A stretch of DNA of 64,000 bases from Duganella qianjiadongensis (lineage in GTDB: Bacteria > Pseudomonadota > Gammaproteobacteria > Burkholderiales > Burkholderiaceae_D): NCBI RefSeq assembly GCF_009857915.1, contig NZ_WWCM01000018.1, positions 18,356 to 82,355 of the forward strand. The letters are read 5' to 3'. The notes beneath the pieces were generated by a model. That model searched no databases and had not been told where the DNA came from. It worked only from the letters and a program-made list of their open reading frames with translations. This document shows positions 39,001-47,665 of this stretch, piece after piece. Numbering within the stretch: position 1 is the stretch's first letter; each line of letters opens with the position of its first letter. A program made the position numbers and the translations under genes.

Positions 39001-42000
39001 GCATACAGCTGCGCATCGGCCTCGCTGGCGTTAAGCTGGCGCAGCACGACCTGGCTGTGGGTCCATGCCAGTTCGAACACCCGGTCGGCCAGATGGCGGT
39101 CCTGATACTTGTCGATCAGGTGCAGCGCCGCTTCGCGCTGCTCGCACATGCCGGTGACGATATCGACCACCACCGTCTGCTCAGGCTGCAGGGTAATGAT
39201 CTGGCGGATCGCTACCGCAGGATCGAGCACGGATCCTTCGGCGCCGCTCAGCGTGGCGCTGCCGGACATGGCGGCAGGAGAGGCCGCGCTGCGGCCACGC
39301 CCGAGAAAGCGCGAGCGGTCAGTCTCGAACGACACCGCACTGACCACGCCGTCATGCACCATCATGGCATGCAGCAGCCACGGTGTAGGGTCCAGCGGTC
39401 CGCGCGGGCGGCGCGTGCACAGGATGGCATTTTCGCTGTGCAGGATTTCACTCTGCACAAACAGCTTGCTGAATGCCGGATGGGCCGCATCGGCTGCCGC
39501 TGGCGCCAGCGCCACTTCCGCGTAGCTGGTCACTTCCAGCGTACGCACCTGATCCGTCTGGTTGGTGATGCGGGTGCGGCGCAGTTCGATATCATCTTCC
39601 GGCGACACCACGATCTCCGTGTACAGTTCGATACCACGCTCGTTGCGGCGGAATTCCGCCCGCCCTTCCGAGAAGATCACTTCATAGCGGCGCGGTTCGA
39701 CCAGCGTGGGCTGATAGGTGGTGGACCAGAACTGGCCGTCATCGAGATCGCGCACGTAGCAGAAATTACCCCAGTGGTCACGCGTGCTGTCCTCGCGCCA
39801 GCGGGTGACCGCCATATCCTTCCAGCGGCTGTAGCTGCCGCCCGCATTGGTCACCATCACGTGATAGCGCCCGTTGGATAGCAGCTGGGTTTCCGGCACC
39901 GCCGTGCTGTGCTGCTTGAGTATGCGCATCGGCATACTCTGCTCGGCCGCATTCGCGCGCAGCGCCGCCTGCTCGGTGGTGTTGGAATAGAACGCGCCCA
40001 GCTGCGGGCTGCGTTCCTGCAGCAACAGCAGAGTCGATTGCAGCAAGGGATCCGATTCGAAGCGGCGCTGCATGGGGCGCTCGTGCAGCAGGTAGGCCAG
40101 CGCCAGCAGCCCCATGCCCTGATGGTGCACCATGAAGGAACGGATCACGGCCGCGGTCTGCCCGCGCGGCAACCGCACTGCCGTGTAGTCCACCGCTTCG
40201 TAAAAGCCGTAGCGCCCGAGGTAGCCCATAGCAGCCATTTTCTGCAGATTGCTGCAGGCGGCTTCCGGCTGCACCATCAGCCCCAGCATGCAGGCATAGG
40301 GCGCCACTACCAGATCATCACCGAGCCCGCGCTTGAGGCCCAGCCCCGGCACGCCGAAAGCGCGGTACTGGTAATTCAGGCTGGCGTCGACCATGTTGTA
40401 GCCCGACTCCGATATGCCCCATGGTACGTTGCGGCGCCGGCCGTAATCGATCTGCGCAGCGATCACCGCGCGGTAGGTCTGGTCCAGCAGCGTGCCGGGA
40501 TAGCTGGGCATGACCAGCAGCGGCATCAGGTATTCGAACATCGATCCGCTCCACGACAGCAGCACAGGCTGGCCCGCCACGATGCACAGCTGGCGCCCCA
40601 GTGCAAACCAGTGCTCCTGCGGCAGCTGGCCCTGCGCAATGGCGACAAAGCTGGCCAGCCGCACTTCCGAGGCCAGCAGATCGTAATAGCTGCTATCGAG
40701 CCGCCGCTCGCTGACGTTATAGCCTATCGCCAGCAGATGGGTAGTGGCGTTGTACAGGAAGCCGTATTCCATGCGGGCGCAGGCGGCGCAGCGCTGGGCC
40801 AGCAGTTCCAGCGCGCTGATGCGCTGCTGTGCGGCCAGCGCCGCTTCGGCGCATAGCTGGGCCAGCTGCAGCTGGCGTTCGCGCTCGGCCGGCGCCAGTG
40901 CGCTTTGCTGCACGCCGTGAACGCTATCGTGCAGTGCCGCCAGCTCGCGCAGGCTAGGCACGCGCAGCAGTGTGCTGTCGAGCAGCGCTTCGGCCGGCAG
41001 CGTCAGCCACGGCATCAGTAGCGCCAGCTCCGCCAGCGCCGCACGGCATTGCTGCAGCAGCGCCGTATGCCACAGCAAGGTTTCGCCATGCAGTGCAGCC
41101 TGCGGGTCCAGCCCGCCCAGCAGCTGCTGCAGGCTCAGTAGCCAGCGCCGCAGCTGGGCGCCATCCGTAACGTCGGGCGTGGCCTGCAGCACGGCGCTCA
41201 GCTCGCCAGCTGCGCTACCGTACTGCTCGCGCCACGCCTGCTGCAGCAGGCCTGCGGTGGTCACCAGCCCTTCCACCAGCCGCGGCCCCAGCACCGGCTG
41301 CGTGGCCAGACCATACAGACCGGCCTGTAAGGTCAGCAGATGACCGGCCAGATTGCCGCTATCGACCGTCGACACATACATGGGCAGCAGCGGCTGCAGA
41401 TTGCGGGTGTCGTACCAGTTGTAGAAGTGGCCCTGATAGCGTTCCATCCGCTCCAGCGTATTCATTGTATTAGCGGTGCGCTCGATCAGCTGCCCCACCG
41501 TCAGGTAGCCGAAATCGCAGGCACTGAGGTTGGCCAGCAGCGCCATGCCGATATTGGTGGGCGAGGTACGGTGTGCCACTACCTGTACCGGATGCTCCTG
41601 CATATTATCGGGCGGCAGCCAGTTATCTTCCGGCCCGACATAGCGCTCGAAATACGCCCATGTGCGGCGTGCCAGCGCGCGCAGAAACAGCAGCTGCTCC
41701 GGTGTCAGCGTCACGCTCCGGCGCGCGATGGGCTGGCTGATGCGGTTGGCCAGCGCCGGTGCCAGCAGCCATAGCGGCACAAACAGCAGCGCAGGCCACA
41801 GGCTGGCCGGCTGCCACAGCAGCACCGCCAGCAGTGCCAGCAGAGCCAGCACGGGCGCTGGCCACATGCTGCGCCAGCTATCGGCACCGCCCTGCGCCAC
41901 CAGCGTAGAGGCGCGCCATTCCAGCAGCAGGCTGCCGGACACCAGCAAGCGCCAGTGGCTGCGCGCGATGGCGTCCAGACTGAACCACGCCTCATACGGC

Positions 42001-44702
42001 AGGAACACCAGCATCAGCAAGGCATGGGCAAACTGCAGGCTGCTGCGGCGCAGGCTGGCCCGCACATGCTGGCGCCACAGCGTGTCGCGCGGACGGCGCG
42101 CCAGGTCATACAAGCCGCCCAGCAGCGGCGTGGCAAACAGCACGGCCAGCACGGCGCCGCTCCACAGCCACGGCTGCGGCAGCACCAGCCATGCCAGCAG
42201 CAATAGCCCCAGCAGCGCAGGCGCCGTCGCGCTGCGGCGCAGATTATCGAACAGCTTCCAGCGCGACAGCAGCGACAGCGGATTGCGCTCGCGCTGGCGC
42301 TCGGGCAGGGGCACGCGGCGGCGCAGCCATGCAGCCACTTGCCAGTCGCCCCGGATCCAGCGCTGGCGGCGCTGCACATCGTCGCCATAACGGGCCGGAT
42401 AGGCTTCGTACAGCTGCACATCGCTGAGCAGGCCGGCGCGCAGATAGCAGCCTTCCAGCAGGTCGTGGCTGAGGATGCGGTTTTCCGGCAGGCGCTGGTC
42501 CAGCACCTGCTGGAATACCGTGACATCGTAAATACCTTTGCCGATGAACGAGCCTTCGAAGAACACATCCTGATACACGTCCGACACGGTACGCGTGTAG
42601 GGATCGATACCGGGCTCGCCGCCGCACAGCTTTTCGTACAGCGAGGCCTGCTCGCCCGGCAAGCTGACCGCCACCCGCGGCTGCAGGATGCCGTAGCCCT
42701 CCACCACCCGCTGCAGCCGCGGGTCGACTCTGGGCTGATTCAGCGGATGCAGCATGGTAGCGATCATCTGCAGCGCCGCTTCGCGTGGCAAGCGGGTGTC
42801 GCTGTCGAGGGTGATCACATAACGCACCTGCGCCAGCCGGCCGGTATCGCCCTCGACGACGCTGAAAGCAGCCGCGCCGGCGGCCCGCAGCAGCCGGTTC
42901 AGGTCCTGCAGCTTGCCGCGCTTGCGTTCATAGCCCATCCACACGCCCTGCTGCGCATTCCACACACGTGGCCGGTGCAGCAGCAGGAATGGCGCCGGCG
43001 TGCCATCGTCCGTGCGCGCAGCATATTGCCGGTTCAGCTGGGCGATGCTGTGCTGCGCCTGTTCGATCAGCGCCGCATCGCCGGGCAGGACGGCGGCGTC
43101 GGCATCGGTCAGATCCGTCAGCAGGCAGAATTGCAGATGGGGGTCGCGGTTGGCCAGAAAGTGCACTTCCAGCTGTTCGCACAACTGCGTCACATTCTCG
43201 CTGCTGTACAGCAGGGCCGGCACCACCACCAGCGTGCGCGCATCGGACGGCACGCCGTGCGGCAGAGCCATGCGCGGCAGAGGATGGGGCTGGGTGAGCA
43301 GCGTGGCCAGCCAGTTCACCAGGGCCAGCGCCAGCTGCCCGCTGGCGAGCAGTGTCAGCACGCCTGTCAGTATTAGCCACAGTGGCGCTACACCCTGCAG
43401 CGCGGCCTGCCGCAGCAGCCATGCCGTGGCCACCAGCGCCAGTGCCGCGATAGCGCCCAGATAGGTGGTCAGCGGTGCGCTGCGCGCCGTCTGCTGCAAG
43501 ACTTCCAGCCAGTGCCGGCGCATGCGGCACCGGCGTTCCAGCTGCGCTGCGCCTGCGCCAGTCAGGTAGTAGCCCACGTGGCCGAGACCTTGCTCGCCGC
43601 CGTGAACTTGCGCCAGCTGTAGCGCATGCTGCGCCACCTCGCCCTCCGTGCAGGGGCAGCGACGGGCGATTTTTTCAATCGCGTGGCGGTACAGATCGCG
43701 CGTGGCAAAGGCCATCTGCGCGTACACGCCGGCAGGATCCTGGCGCAGTGTCTGCTCCACCACGCTCATGGTTTCGACAAACTCCTGCCAGTCCATGGTG
43801 CCGAGGAAGCGCAGGCTGCCGATGCTGTTGGCTATCGACACCTGATCCGCCGCCTGCTGCTGGATTTCAGCCTGGATCTGCTGCTCGATGGTCTGCCCGG
43901 CTTCCGCCAGCCGGTGGGTAATCCACGACAGCGCCAGCGTCAGGGCCGGACTCTGCCCCTGCAGACGGCGCGCCAGTTCGGCCACAAAGGCGCTGGTGAT
44001 GGGCGGGTTGGAGCGGGCCATATCGGCCACCAGCAGTATCAGCCCGCTGGGATTGGTCTCGGCCACCGCCGTCATCTGGTCGGCCCAGTGGTTGGCCAGA
44101 TCGCGCTGGCGCCGGTTATCGGCCACGCGCACGGCCACGCGGCGCAGATTTTCGATCAGCGCCAGCCGCAGCATGATGGGGATGGCCCACAGCTCGCCCA
44201 GCTGCAGGCTGGCCACTTCCTGATAGGCCGCCACAAAGCGGCACAGCGATTCCGGATCGACCCGGCCATCGCCATGGGCGATGATTTCCAGCGCGATGCG
44301 GTACACGCGCGGACAGGCCGGCAAGGCATCGCCGTCAAGGCGCGGCAGCTGGCGGCTGTAGTTGCGCGGCAGGTGGCGGCGGGCGATGCGGATCTGCTCT
44401 TCGATCAGGTAGAAATTATCGAGCAGCCATTCGGAGGCAGGAGTGATCTGCCGCCCCTGTTTGACGGCAGCGGTCAGCTCGCTGCAGGTGGCATCGATCA
44501 GCGTAGCGTTCTGCGCCAGCCGCACCAGCAGGCGGTCGGCGCCGCCGTGTGTGCTGAGGCGGTGGTGGCTGGCCAGCGTCTTGCCATGCTGGGCCATCTG
44601 CACGGCGCTGAACAACTCGGCCCGCAAAGGCAGATCGGCCGTCTGGTCTTCGCGGTTAACCGTGCGGGCAGCAATCAGCGGGAAAAATAGCGGCACAAAC
44701 AT
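36042..44702 (-). CDS. ndvB: Cyclic beta-1,2-glucan synthase (NdvB/ChvB type)
   Basis: About 2886 residues. It is a single giant membrane protein with an N-terminal cytoplasmic region of about 400 residues, membrane helices around 415-470, a GT84 glycosyltransferase domain (TLDSDTRLP near residue 630 and QRRQRWIRGDWQ near 780), several further helices between about 830 and 1010, a glucoamylase-like region, and two carbohydrate-binding plus GH94 phosphorylase parts toward the end (SCDWNDGMDKVGEQGRGES near 2570). These enzymes start, extend and cyclise periplasmic beta-1,2-glucan, with the GH94 part controlling chain length. The frame opens with GTG at 44708, but the ATG at 44702 is correctly spaced from GGGAG and is preferred. 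No ndvA/chvA exporter is adjacent. Confidence 0.95.
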   Translation of the reverse strand: MFVPLFFPLIAARTVNREDQTADLPLRAELFSAVQMAQHGKTLASHHRLSTHGGADRLLVRLAQNATLIDATCSELTAAVKQGRQITPASEWLLDNFYLIEEQIRIARRHLPRNYSRQLPRLDGDALPACPRVYRIALEIIAHGDGRVDPESLCRFVAAYQEVASLQLGELWAIPIMLRLALIENLRRVAVRVADNRRQRDLANHWADQMTAVAETNPSGLILLVADMARSNPPITSAFVAELARRLQGQSPALTLALSWITHRLAEAGQTIEQQIQAEIQQQAADQVSIANSIGSLRFLGTMDWQEFVETMSVVEQTLRQDPAGVYAQMAFATRDLYRHAIEKIARRCPCTEGEVAQHALQLAQVHGGEQGLGHVGYYLTGAGAAQLERRCRMRRHWLEVLQQTARSAPLTTYLGAIAALALVATAWLLRQAALQGVAPLWLILTGVLTLLASGQLALALVNWLATLLTQPHPLPRMALPHGVPSDARTLVVVPALLYSSENVTQLCEQLEVHFLANRDPHLQFCLLTDLTDADAAVLPGDAALIEQAQHSIAQLNRQYAARTDDGTPAPFLLLHRPRVWNAQQGVWMGYERKRGKLQDLNRLLRAAGAAAFSVVEGDTGRLAQVRYVITLDSDTRLPREAALQMIATMLHPLNQPRVDPRLQRVVEGYGILQPRVAVSLPGEQASLYEKLCGGEPGIDPYTRTVSDVYQDVFFEGSFIGKGIYDVTVFQQVLDQRLPENRILSHDLLEGCYLRAGLLSDVQLYEAYPARYGDDVQRRQRWIRGDWQVAAWLRRRVPLPERQRERNPLSLLSRWKLFDNLRRSATAPALLGLLLLAWLVLPQPWLWSGAVLAVLFATPLLGGLYDLARRPRDTLWRQHVRASLRRSSLQFAHALLMLVFLPYEAWFSLDAIARSHWRLLVSGSLLLEWRASTLVAQGGADSWRSMWPAPVLALLALLAVLLWQPASLWPALLFVPLWLLAPALANRISQPIARRSVTLTPEQLLFLRALARRTWAYFERYVGPEDNWLPPDNMQEHPVQVVAHRTSPTNIGMALLANLSACDFGYLTVGQLIERTANTMNTLERMERYQGHFYNWYDTRNLQPLLPMYVSTVDSGNLAGHLLTLQAGLYGLATQPVLGPRLVEGLVTTAGLLQQAWREQYGSAAGELSAVLQATPDVTDGAQLRRWLLSLQQLLGGLDPQAALHGETLLWHTALLQQCRAALAELALLMPWLTLPAEALLDSTLLRVPSLRELAALHDSVHGVQQSALAPAERERQLQLAQLCAEAALAAQQRISALELLAQRCAACARMEYGFLYNATTHLLAIGYNVSERRLDSSYYDLLASEVRLASFVAIAQGQLPQEHWFALGRQLCIVAGQPVLLSWSGSMFEYLMPLLVMPSYPGTLLDQTYRAVIAAQIDYGRRRNVPWGISESGYNMVDASLNYQYRAFGVPGLGLKRGLGDDLVVAPYACMLGLMVQPEAACSNLQKMAAMGYLGRYGFYEAVDYTAVRLPRGQTAAVIRSFMVHHQGMGLLALAYLLHERPMQRRFESDPLLQSTLLLLQERSPQLGAFYSNTTEQAALRANAAEQSMPMRILKQHSTAVPETQLLSNGRYHVMVTNAGGSYSRWKDMAVTRWREDSTRDHWGNFCYVRDLDDGQFWSTTYQPTLVEPRRYEVIFSEGRAEFRRNERGIELYTEIVVSPEDDIELRRTRITNQTDQVRTLEVTSYAEVALAPAAADAAHPAFSKLFVQSEILHSENAILCTRRPRGPLDPTPWLLHAMMVHDGVVSAVSFETDRSRFLGRGRSAASPAAMSGSATLSGAEGSVLDPAVAIRQIITLQPEQTVVVDIVTGMCEQREAALHLIDKYQDRHLADRVFELAWTHSQVVLRQLNASEADAQLYARLANAVIYPHASLRADAAILMRNQRGQSGLWAYAISGDLPIVLLQIRDPANIELARQMVQAHAYWRLKGLVVDLVIWYEDQSGYRQLLHDQIMGLIASGIDAQAIDRPGGIFVRLVDQIANEDRVLLQSVARAILSDQRGTLAEQIKRAVPAGLRMPLLQPEDAASYAGAAPTYEATPLPQGLLLANGMGGFSADGREYVIVSSASERTPAPWSNVLANPQFGSVISESGQAYSWHENAHEFRLTPWHNDPVSDSSGEAFYIRDEQSGQFWSPTPLPAPSAERYVTRHGFGYSSFEHHMAGIASTLTTFVAIDAPIRYTLLRVKNLSATSRRLSLTAYVEWVLGDMRAKSGMHLLTEVDGPSGALFARNPYNTEFTGRVAFFNCDAALRSHTADRSEFIGRNGTLAAPAAMRRLRLSGKTGAGLDACAALMVPVELLPGQERVVVFVLGVAGRRNADASTLVQKHRSAEAAYEALAAVQAYWQTTLGAVQIRTPEAELDVLVNGWLMYQTIACRMWARSGYYQSGGAFGFRDQLQDAMATIHTRPALLREQLLLCAAHQFLEGDVQHWWHPPSDRGVRTHCSDDYLWLPLAAARYVQATGDYAVLDELQPYLEGRAVKPEEDSYYDLPLRSAQQGTLYEHCQRAIRHGWRLGEHDLPLIGSCDWNDGMDKVGEQGRGESIWLAFFQCEVLQRFAEVAEQRQDAICAAECRTHARALAAAVEQHGWDGRWYRRAYFDDGSPLGSHLNEECQIDSISQSWGVLSGAADAARAREAMTQVNQRLVRREDGIIQLLQPPFDKAGPNPGYIRGYVPGVRENGGQYTHAAIWTAMAFARLGETELAWELARMINPLQHTATPQAMQRYRVEPYVVTADVYAVAPHVGRGGWSWYTGSSGWMYRLLVESLLGLRRTGNLLELSPRMPAAWPHFELDYCYGAARYVIRVQRSQSDDWLLVQDGERLAGLQIALQDQPATHTVDVYMPRAASGA

Positions 44703-44827
44703 AAACACTCCCGGCTACGCTAGGCTCTTGCATTAAGAAAATATGCATAGGCAGCTTACTAGGCGGGCGCGGGCGCGACCGTGCGCAGACGTACATAAGC
44801 GCTGTCCACGGCGCGGTTGGCGGGACG

Positions 44828-44853
44828 AAAAAAAGGGCCGCTCGCGCGGCCCT
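44828..44853 (-). terminator. Intrinsic terminator after the cysteine desulfurase fusion gene
   Basis: AGGGCCGC (44834-44841) pairs with GCGGCCCT (44846-44853) around TCGC, followed on the minus strand by seven Ts (44828-44834). It lies about 60 bases after the stop of the upstream gene and separates it from the glucan synthase gene. Confidence 0.85.
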
Positions 44854-44869
44854 CAAAGGAAGAGGAAAC

Positions 44870-44902
44870 TTATTGCTGTGAATTATTGCTGTGAATTATT
44901 GC
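44870..44902. repeat. 13-bp tandem repeat, 2.5 copies
   Basis: TTATTGCTGTGAA occurs at 44870-44882 and 44883-44895, followed by a partial copy TTATTGC at 44896-44902. It sits between the stop of the cysteine desulfurase fusion and its terminator. Confidence 0.85.
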
Positions 44903-44910
44903 CGAAAATC

Positions 44911-46986
44911 TCAGGCTGCCTGCGCCAGCGCTGCCAGTGCCAGTCCGCCGCTCAGACTATAGCTATGCTGGTGGCCAAGGCGGCGCAGGCATTGCGCTGC
45001 CTTCAGACTACGATTGCCGCTGCGGCAGATAAACACCAGCGTGCTGTCCGGTGCGGCCAGCCAGCTGCTGGCATGTTCCGTCAGGCGGCTCAGCGGCACG
45101 CTCTGCACCTTGCCCGCTACCGCCAATAGATTAGCGCTGGCGGCGTATTCGAAATCCTCGCGCACATCGATCAGCTCGACAGCGGGATGGCTGCCCAGCA
45201 GGGCGTTCAGGCCGGCATGATCGAGCTGCAGGCTATCGCAGCAAACGGCATCCGCCGCCGCAGCACCGCTGCAGAACTGGTTATGTTCGTCGCGGCTAGG
45301 GCACAGCAGCGTGGCCGCGCCCGTCAGCCCCTGCAGCGCTGGTGCGCACGAAGCGGTACTGAAAGCAAAGCGCACGGCTGCCGCATCGAGCCGGCCCTGC
45401 ACCGCTGCGCCCAGCAGATAGTGGCGGCAGGCGCCATCGCTCACACAGGCCAGCGTGCGGGCGCCCAGCTGCAGCGCAGCGACGGACTGGCCATCGGCCA
45501 GCGTCACGCGCTCGGGCAATGCCGGCCAGCCATAGGCATCCGCAGCAACGCGGCTGGCTGCATGGCGGCCCAGCGCTTCAAGCAGCGCACCGTTCTCCTG
45601 CCCTGCGCTGGTATTCAGGATGGCTTGCACGCGGTAGTTCTGGCAGCGCACAAAAGCTTCGATGCGGCCCGTGTGCTCCGGCAGCGGATCGATCAGCACG
45701 CAGCTACGGCTGGCCGCATCGAGCACCAGCCAGCTGCAAACGCCTTCCACGCCCATCTGCAGCAGACCATCATGGACCGTGCTATGACGCTCGGACGGAA
45801 TCAGGCAGCCGCTGCGCAGCGCCGCGCCACAGCGGGCGATACGGCGGCAGGCGTCGTCTATCATGGCGGCATCGATCAGCGGGCCAAACGACATGCGGAT
45901 GGCCCCAGCGCTACGCCACAGCGGCACCTGCATGGCATCGAGCACATAGCTAGGCGCTGCCTTGGCAGCCGAACAGGCGCTGCCCGAGCTGACCCGCACT
46001 TGCGCGGCATCGAAGACATCCATCAGTTCGCGGCTGGACAGCCCCGGCACGGAGAAATTGAGCGTGGTAGGCAGCGAGTTTTCAAACGGATTGTTAAACA
46101 CGATGCCGGGCAAAGCCTCGCGCAGCGCATCGGCCAGACGGGCGCGGTAGCCTTCCAGTTCGTCGTGGCTGCGGAAAGTGTCGCCCCGCTCCAGCGCGGC
46201 CAGCACAGTGCCCAGCGCGGCGATGCCGGCCATGTTTTCCGTGCCCGAACGCTGGGCACTTTCCTGTCCGCCGCCCACGATCAGCGGCGTGAACGGCGCA
46301 CCGGCACGCACATACAGCATGCCTATGCCTTTGGGCGCGTACAGCTTGTGGCCGGAGAACGGCGCGTAATCGATGCGGGTAGCGGCCAGATTCAGCGCCA
46401 GCTTGCCCAGCGCCTGCACGCAGTCCACCATCCAGTAAGCCTTGCAGCCGGTCTGCTCCAGCACGGCCTGTATGCCGGCGATATCGCTGATCACGCCCGT
46501 TTCATTATTCGCCGCCATGGTGCACACCAGTGCCGCCTCAGCGGCGCAGGCGCGCAGCGCTGCCAGATCGTGCATGCCTTGCGCGTTCACGGGCAGTTTG
46601 TGCAGCGTCAGGTTCAGGCCTAGCAGACGGTTCCAGTGCGCCAGACTTTCCGGCACGGCCTTGTGTTCGGTGGCGCCATACACCAGCAGGCTGCCGATGG
46701 CCTCGCCCTGTTCGCGCCGCTCGCGCAATGCCACCAGTGCCGACAGCACTGCCGTCTGTATGCCTTCGGTGGCGCCGCTGTTGAACATCAGGCGGCCGTC
46801 GCCCACGCCGAGCAGGCGGCGCGCGCACTGGCGGGCCTGGTCGAGCAGCGCTTTGGCGCTCAGGCCGGCGGCATGGCTGCTGCTGGGGTTGCCGTAGCGC
46901 TGGCCCATGGCACAGGTCGCGGCGGCGATGGCGGCCGGCAGCACGGGAGAGGTGGCGTTGCCGTCGAGGTAGATTTCGGTCGTCAT
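44911..46986 (-). CDS. Cysteine desulfurase - degenerate metallo-beta-lactamase - rhodanese fusion
   Basis: About 691 residues in three parts. Residues 1-390 are a NifS/IscS-like cysteine desulfurase: YLDGNATSPV, the PLP lysine Lys214 in FSGHKLYAPKGIG, and the active-site Cys338 in SSGSACSAAK. Residues about 400-580 resemble the persulfide-dioxygenase type of metallo-beta-lactamase fold (LVLDAASRSCVLIDPLPEHTGRIEA), but the metal motif THxHADH is replaced by TSAGQEN (residues 459-465), so no metal site remains. Residues 595-690 are a rhodanese with catalytic Cys654 in CRSGNR. The enzyme should take sulphur from cysteine and pass the persulfide to the rhodanese. It is divergent from a DecR-like regulator, which suggests cysteine breakdown or sulphur detoxification rather than iron-sulphur assembly. 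Confidence 0.9.
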   Translation of the reverse strand: MTTEIYLDGNATSPVLPAAIAAATCAMGQRYGNPSSSHAAGLSAKALLDQARQCARRLLGVGDGRLMFNSGATEGIQTAVLSALVALRERREQGEAIGSLLVYGATEHKAVPESLAHWNRLLGLNLTLHKLPVNAQGMHDLAALRACAAEAALVCTMAANNETGVISDIAGIQAVLEQTGCKAYWMVDCVQALGKLALNLAATRIDYAPFSGHKLYAPKGIGMLYVRAGAPFTPLIVGGGQESAQRSGTENMAGIAALGTVLAALERGDTFRSHDELEGYRARLADALREALPGIVFNNPFENSLPTTLNFSVPGLSSRELMDVFDAAQVRVSSGSACSAAKAAPSYVLDAMQVPLWRSAGAIRMSFGPLIDAAMIDDACRRIARCGAALRSGCLIPSERHSTVHDGLLQMGVEGVCSWLVLDAASRSCVLIDPLPEHTGRIEAFVRCQNYRVQAILNTSAGQENGALLEALGRHAASRVAADAYGWPALPERVTLADGQSVAALQLGARTLACVSDGACRHYLLGAAVQGRLDAAAVRFAFSTASCAPALQGLTGAATLLCPSRDEHNQFCSGAAAADAVCCDSLQLDHAGLNALLGSHPAVELIDVREDFEYAASANLLAVAGKVQSVPLSRLTEHASSWLAAPDSTLVFICRSGNRSLKAAQCLRRLGHQHSYSLSGGLALAALAQAA

Positions 46987-47046
46987 GGTAGGGGCAGGAA
47001 AGCTGGCTAATCAATGCATATAGTTTAGTCAGAAGAACGAAAATAG

Positions 47047-47087
47047 ATGTACTAAAATACTCCCTCCACACCTAAAATATAGTACAT
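47047..47087. promoter_or_regulatory. Perfect inverted repeat between cysteine desulfurase fusion and Lrp/AsnC regulator
   Basis: ATGTACTA (47047-47054) and TAGTACAT (47080-47087) are exact reverse complements with centres 33 bases apart, about three helical turns. A direct repeat CTAAAATA overlaps both arms (47052-47059, 47072-47079). The spacing suits an octameric Lrp-type regulator. Binding by the adjacent regulator is inferred. Confidence 0.5.
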
Positions 47088-47114
47088 TCATCCTACTTTT
47101 TATCAATTTCTAGC

Positions 47115-47591
47115 ATGAACCAACTTGATCGCTACGATTACGCCATCCTCTCCGCCCTGCAGGTGGACGGCACGCTGTCGGTGGCCCAGCTCAGCGAGCG
47201 CATCGGCCTGTCGGCCACGCCATGCTGGAAACGCATACGCCGGCTGGAAGAAGAAGGCTATCTGGAAAACCGCGTGGCCATCGTCAACCGCCGCAAGGTA
47301 GGCCTGCCCGTCACCGTGTTTGTCAGCGTGCGCACCAGCCAGCACGACGACAAATGGCTGGCCCGTTTCGCCGCCAACGTGATCGCGCTGCCGGAAGTGC
47401 AGGAATTCCACCGCATGAGCGGCGACATCGACTACCTGCTCAAGGTCGTCACCAGCGATATTGAAGGCTATGATCGTTTTTACAAGAAACTCATCAAGGT
47501 GGCCCAGCTGAGCGGGGTATCCTCCGCGTTCTCGATGGAACAGATTAAATTCACCACGGCTCTGCCGCTGGAACTGGTCGCGCACGGCTAG
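47115..47591 (+). CDS. Lrp/AsnC-family regulator, DecR-like
   Basis: About 158 residues. An N-terminal helix-turn-helix (LSVAQLSERIGLSATPCWKRIRRLEEEGYL) is followed by the RAM ligand-binding domain, ending in FSMEQIKFTTALPL. The segments ATPCWKR and the C-terminal MEQIKFTT closely resemble E. coli DecR (YbaO), which activates cysteine breakdown in response to cysteine. Divergent placement from a cysteine desulfurase fusion supports the same signal here. The ligand is an inference from these similarities. Confidence 0.88.
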   Translation: MNQLDRYDYAILSALQVDGTLSVAQLSERIGLSATPCWKRIRRLEEEGYLENRVAIVNRRKVGLPVTVFVSVRTSQHDDKWLARFAANVIALPEVQEFHRMSGDIDYLLKVVTSDIEGYDRFYKKLIKVAQLSGVSSAFSMEQIKFTTALPLELVAHG

Positions 47592-47665
47592 TGCGGCAAA
47601 ACGCCCAGCACACAGCAGCCTGAGCTTGGAGTAATATTTGCTCCATTTAAAATACTGGATTTATC

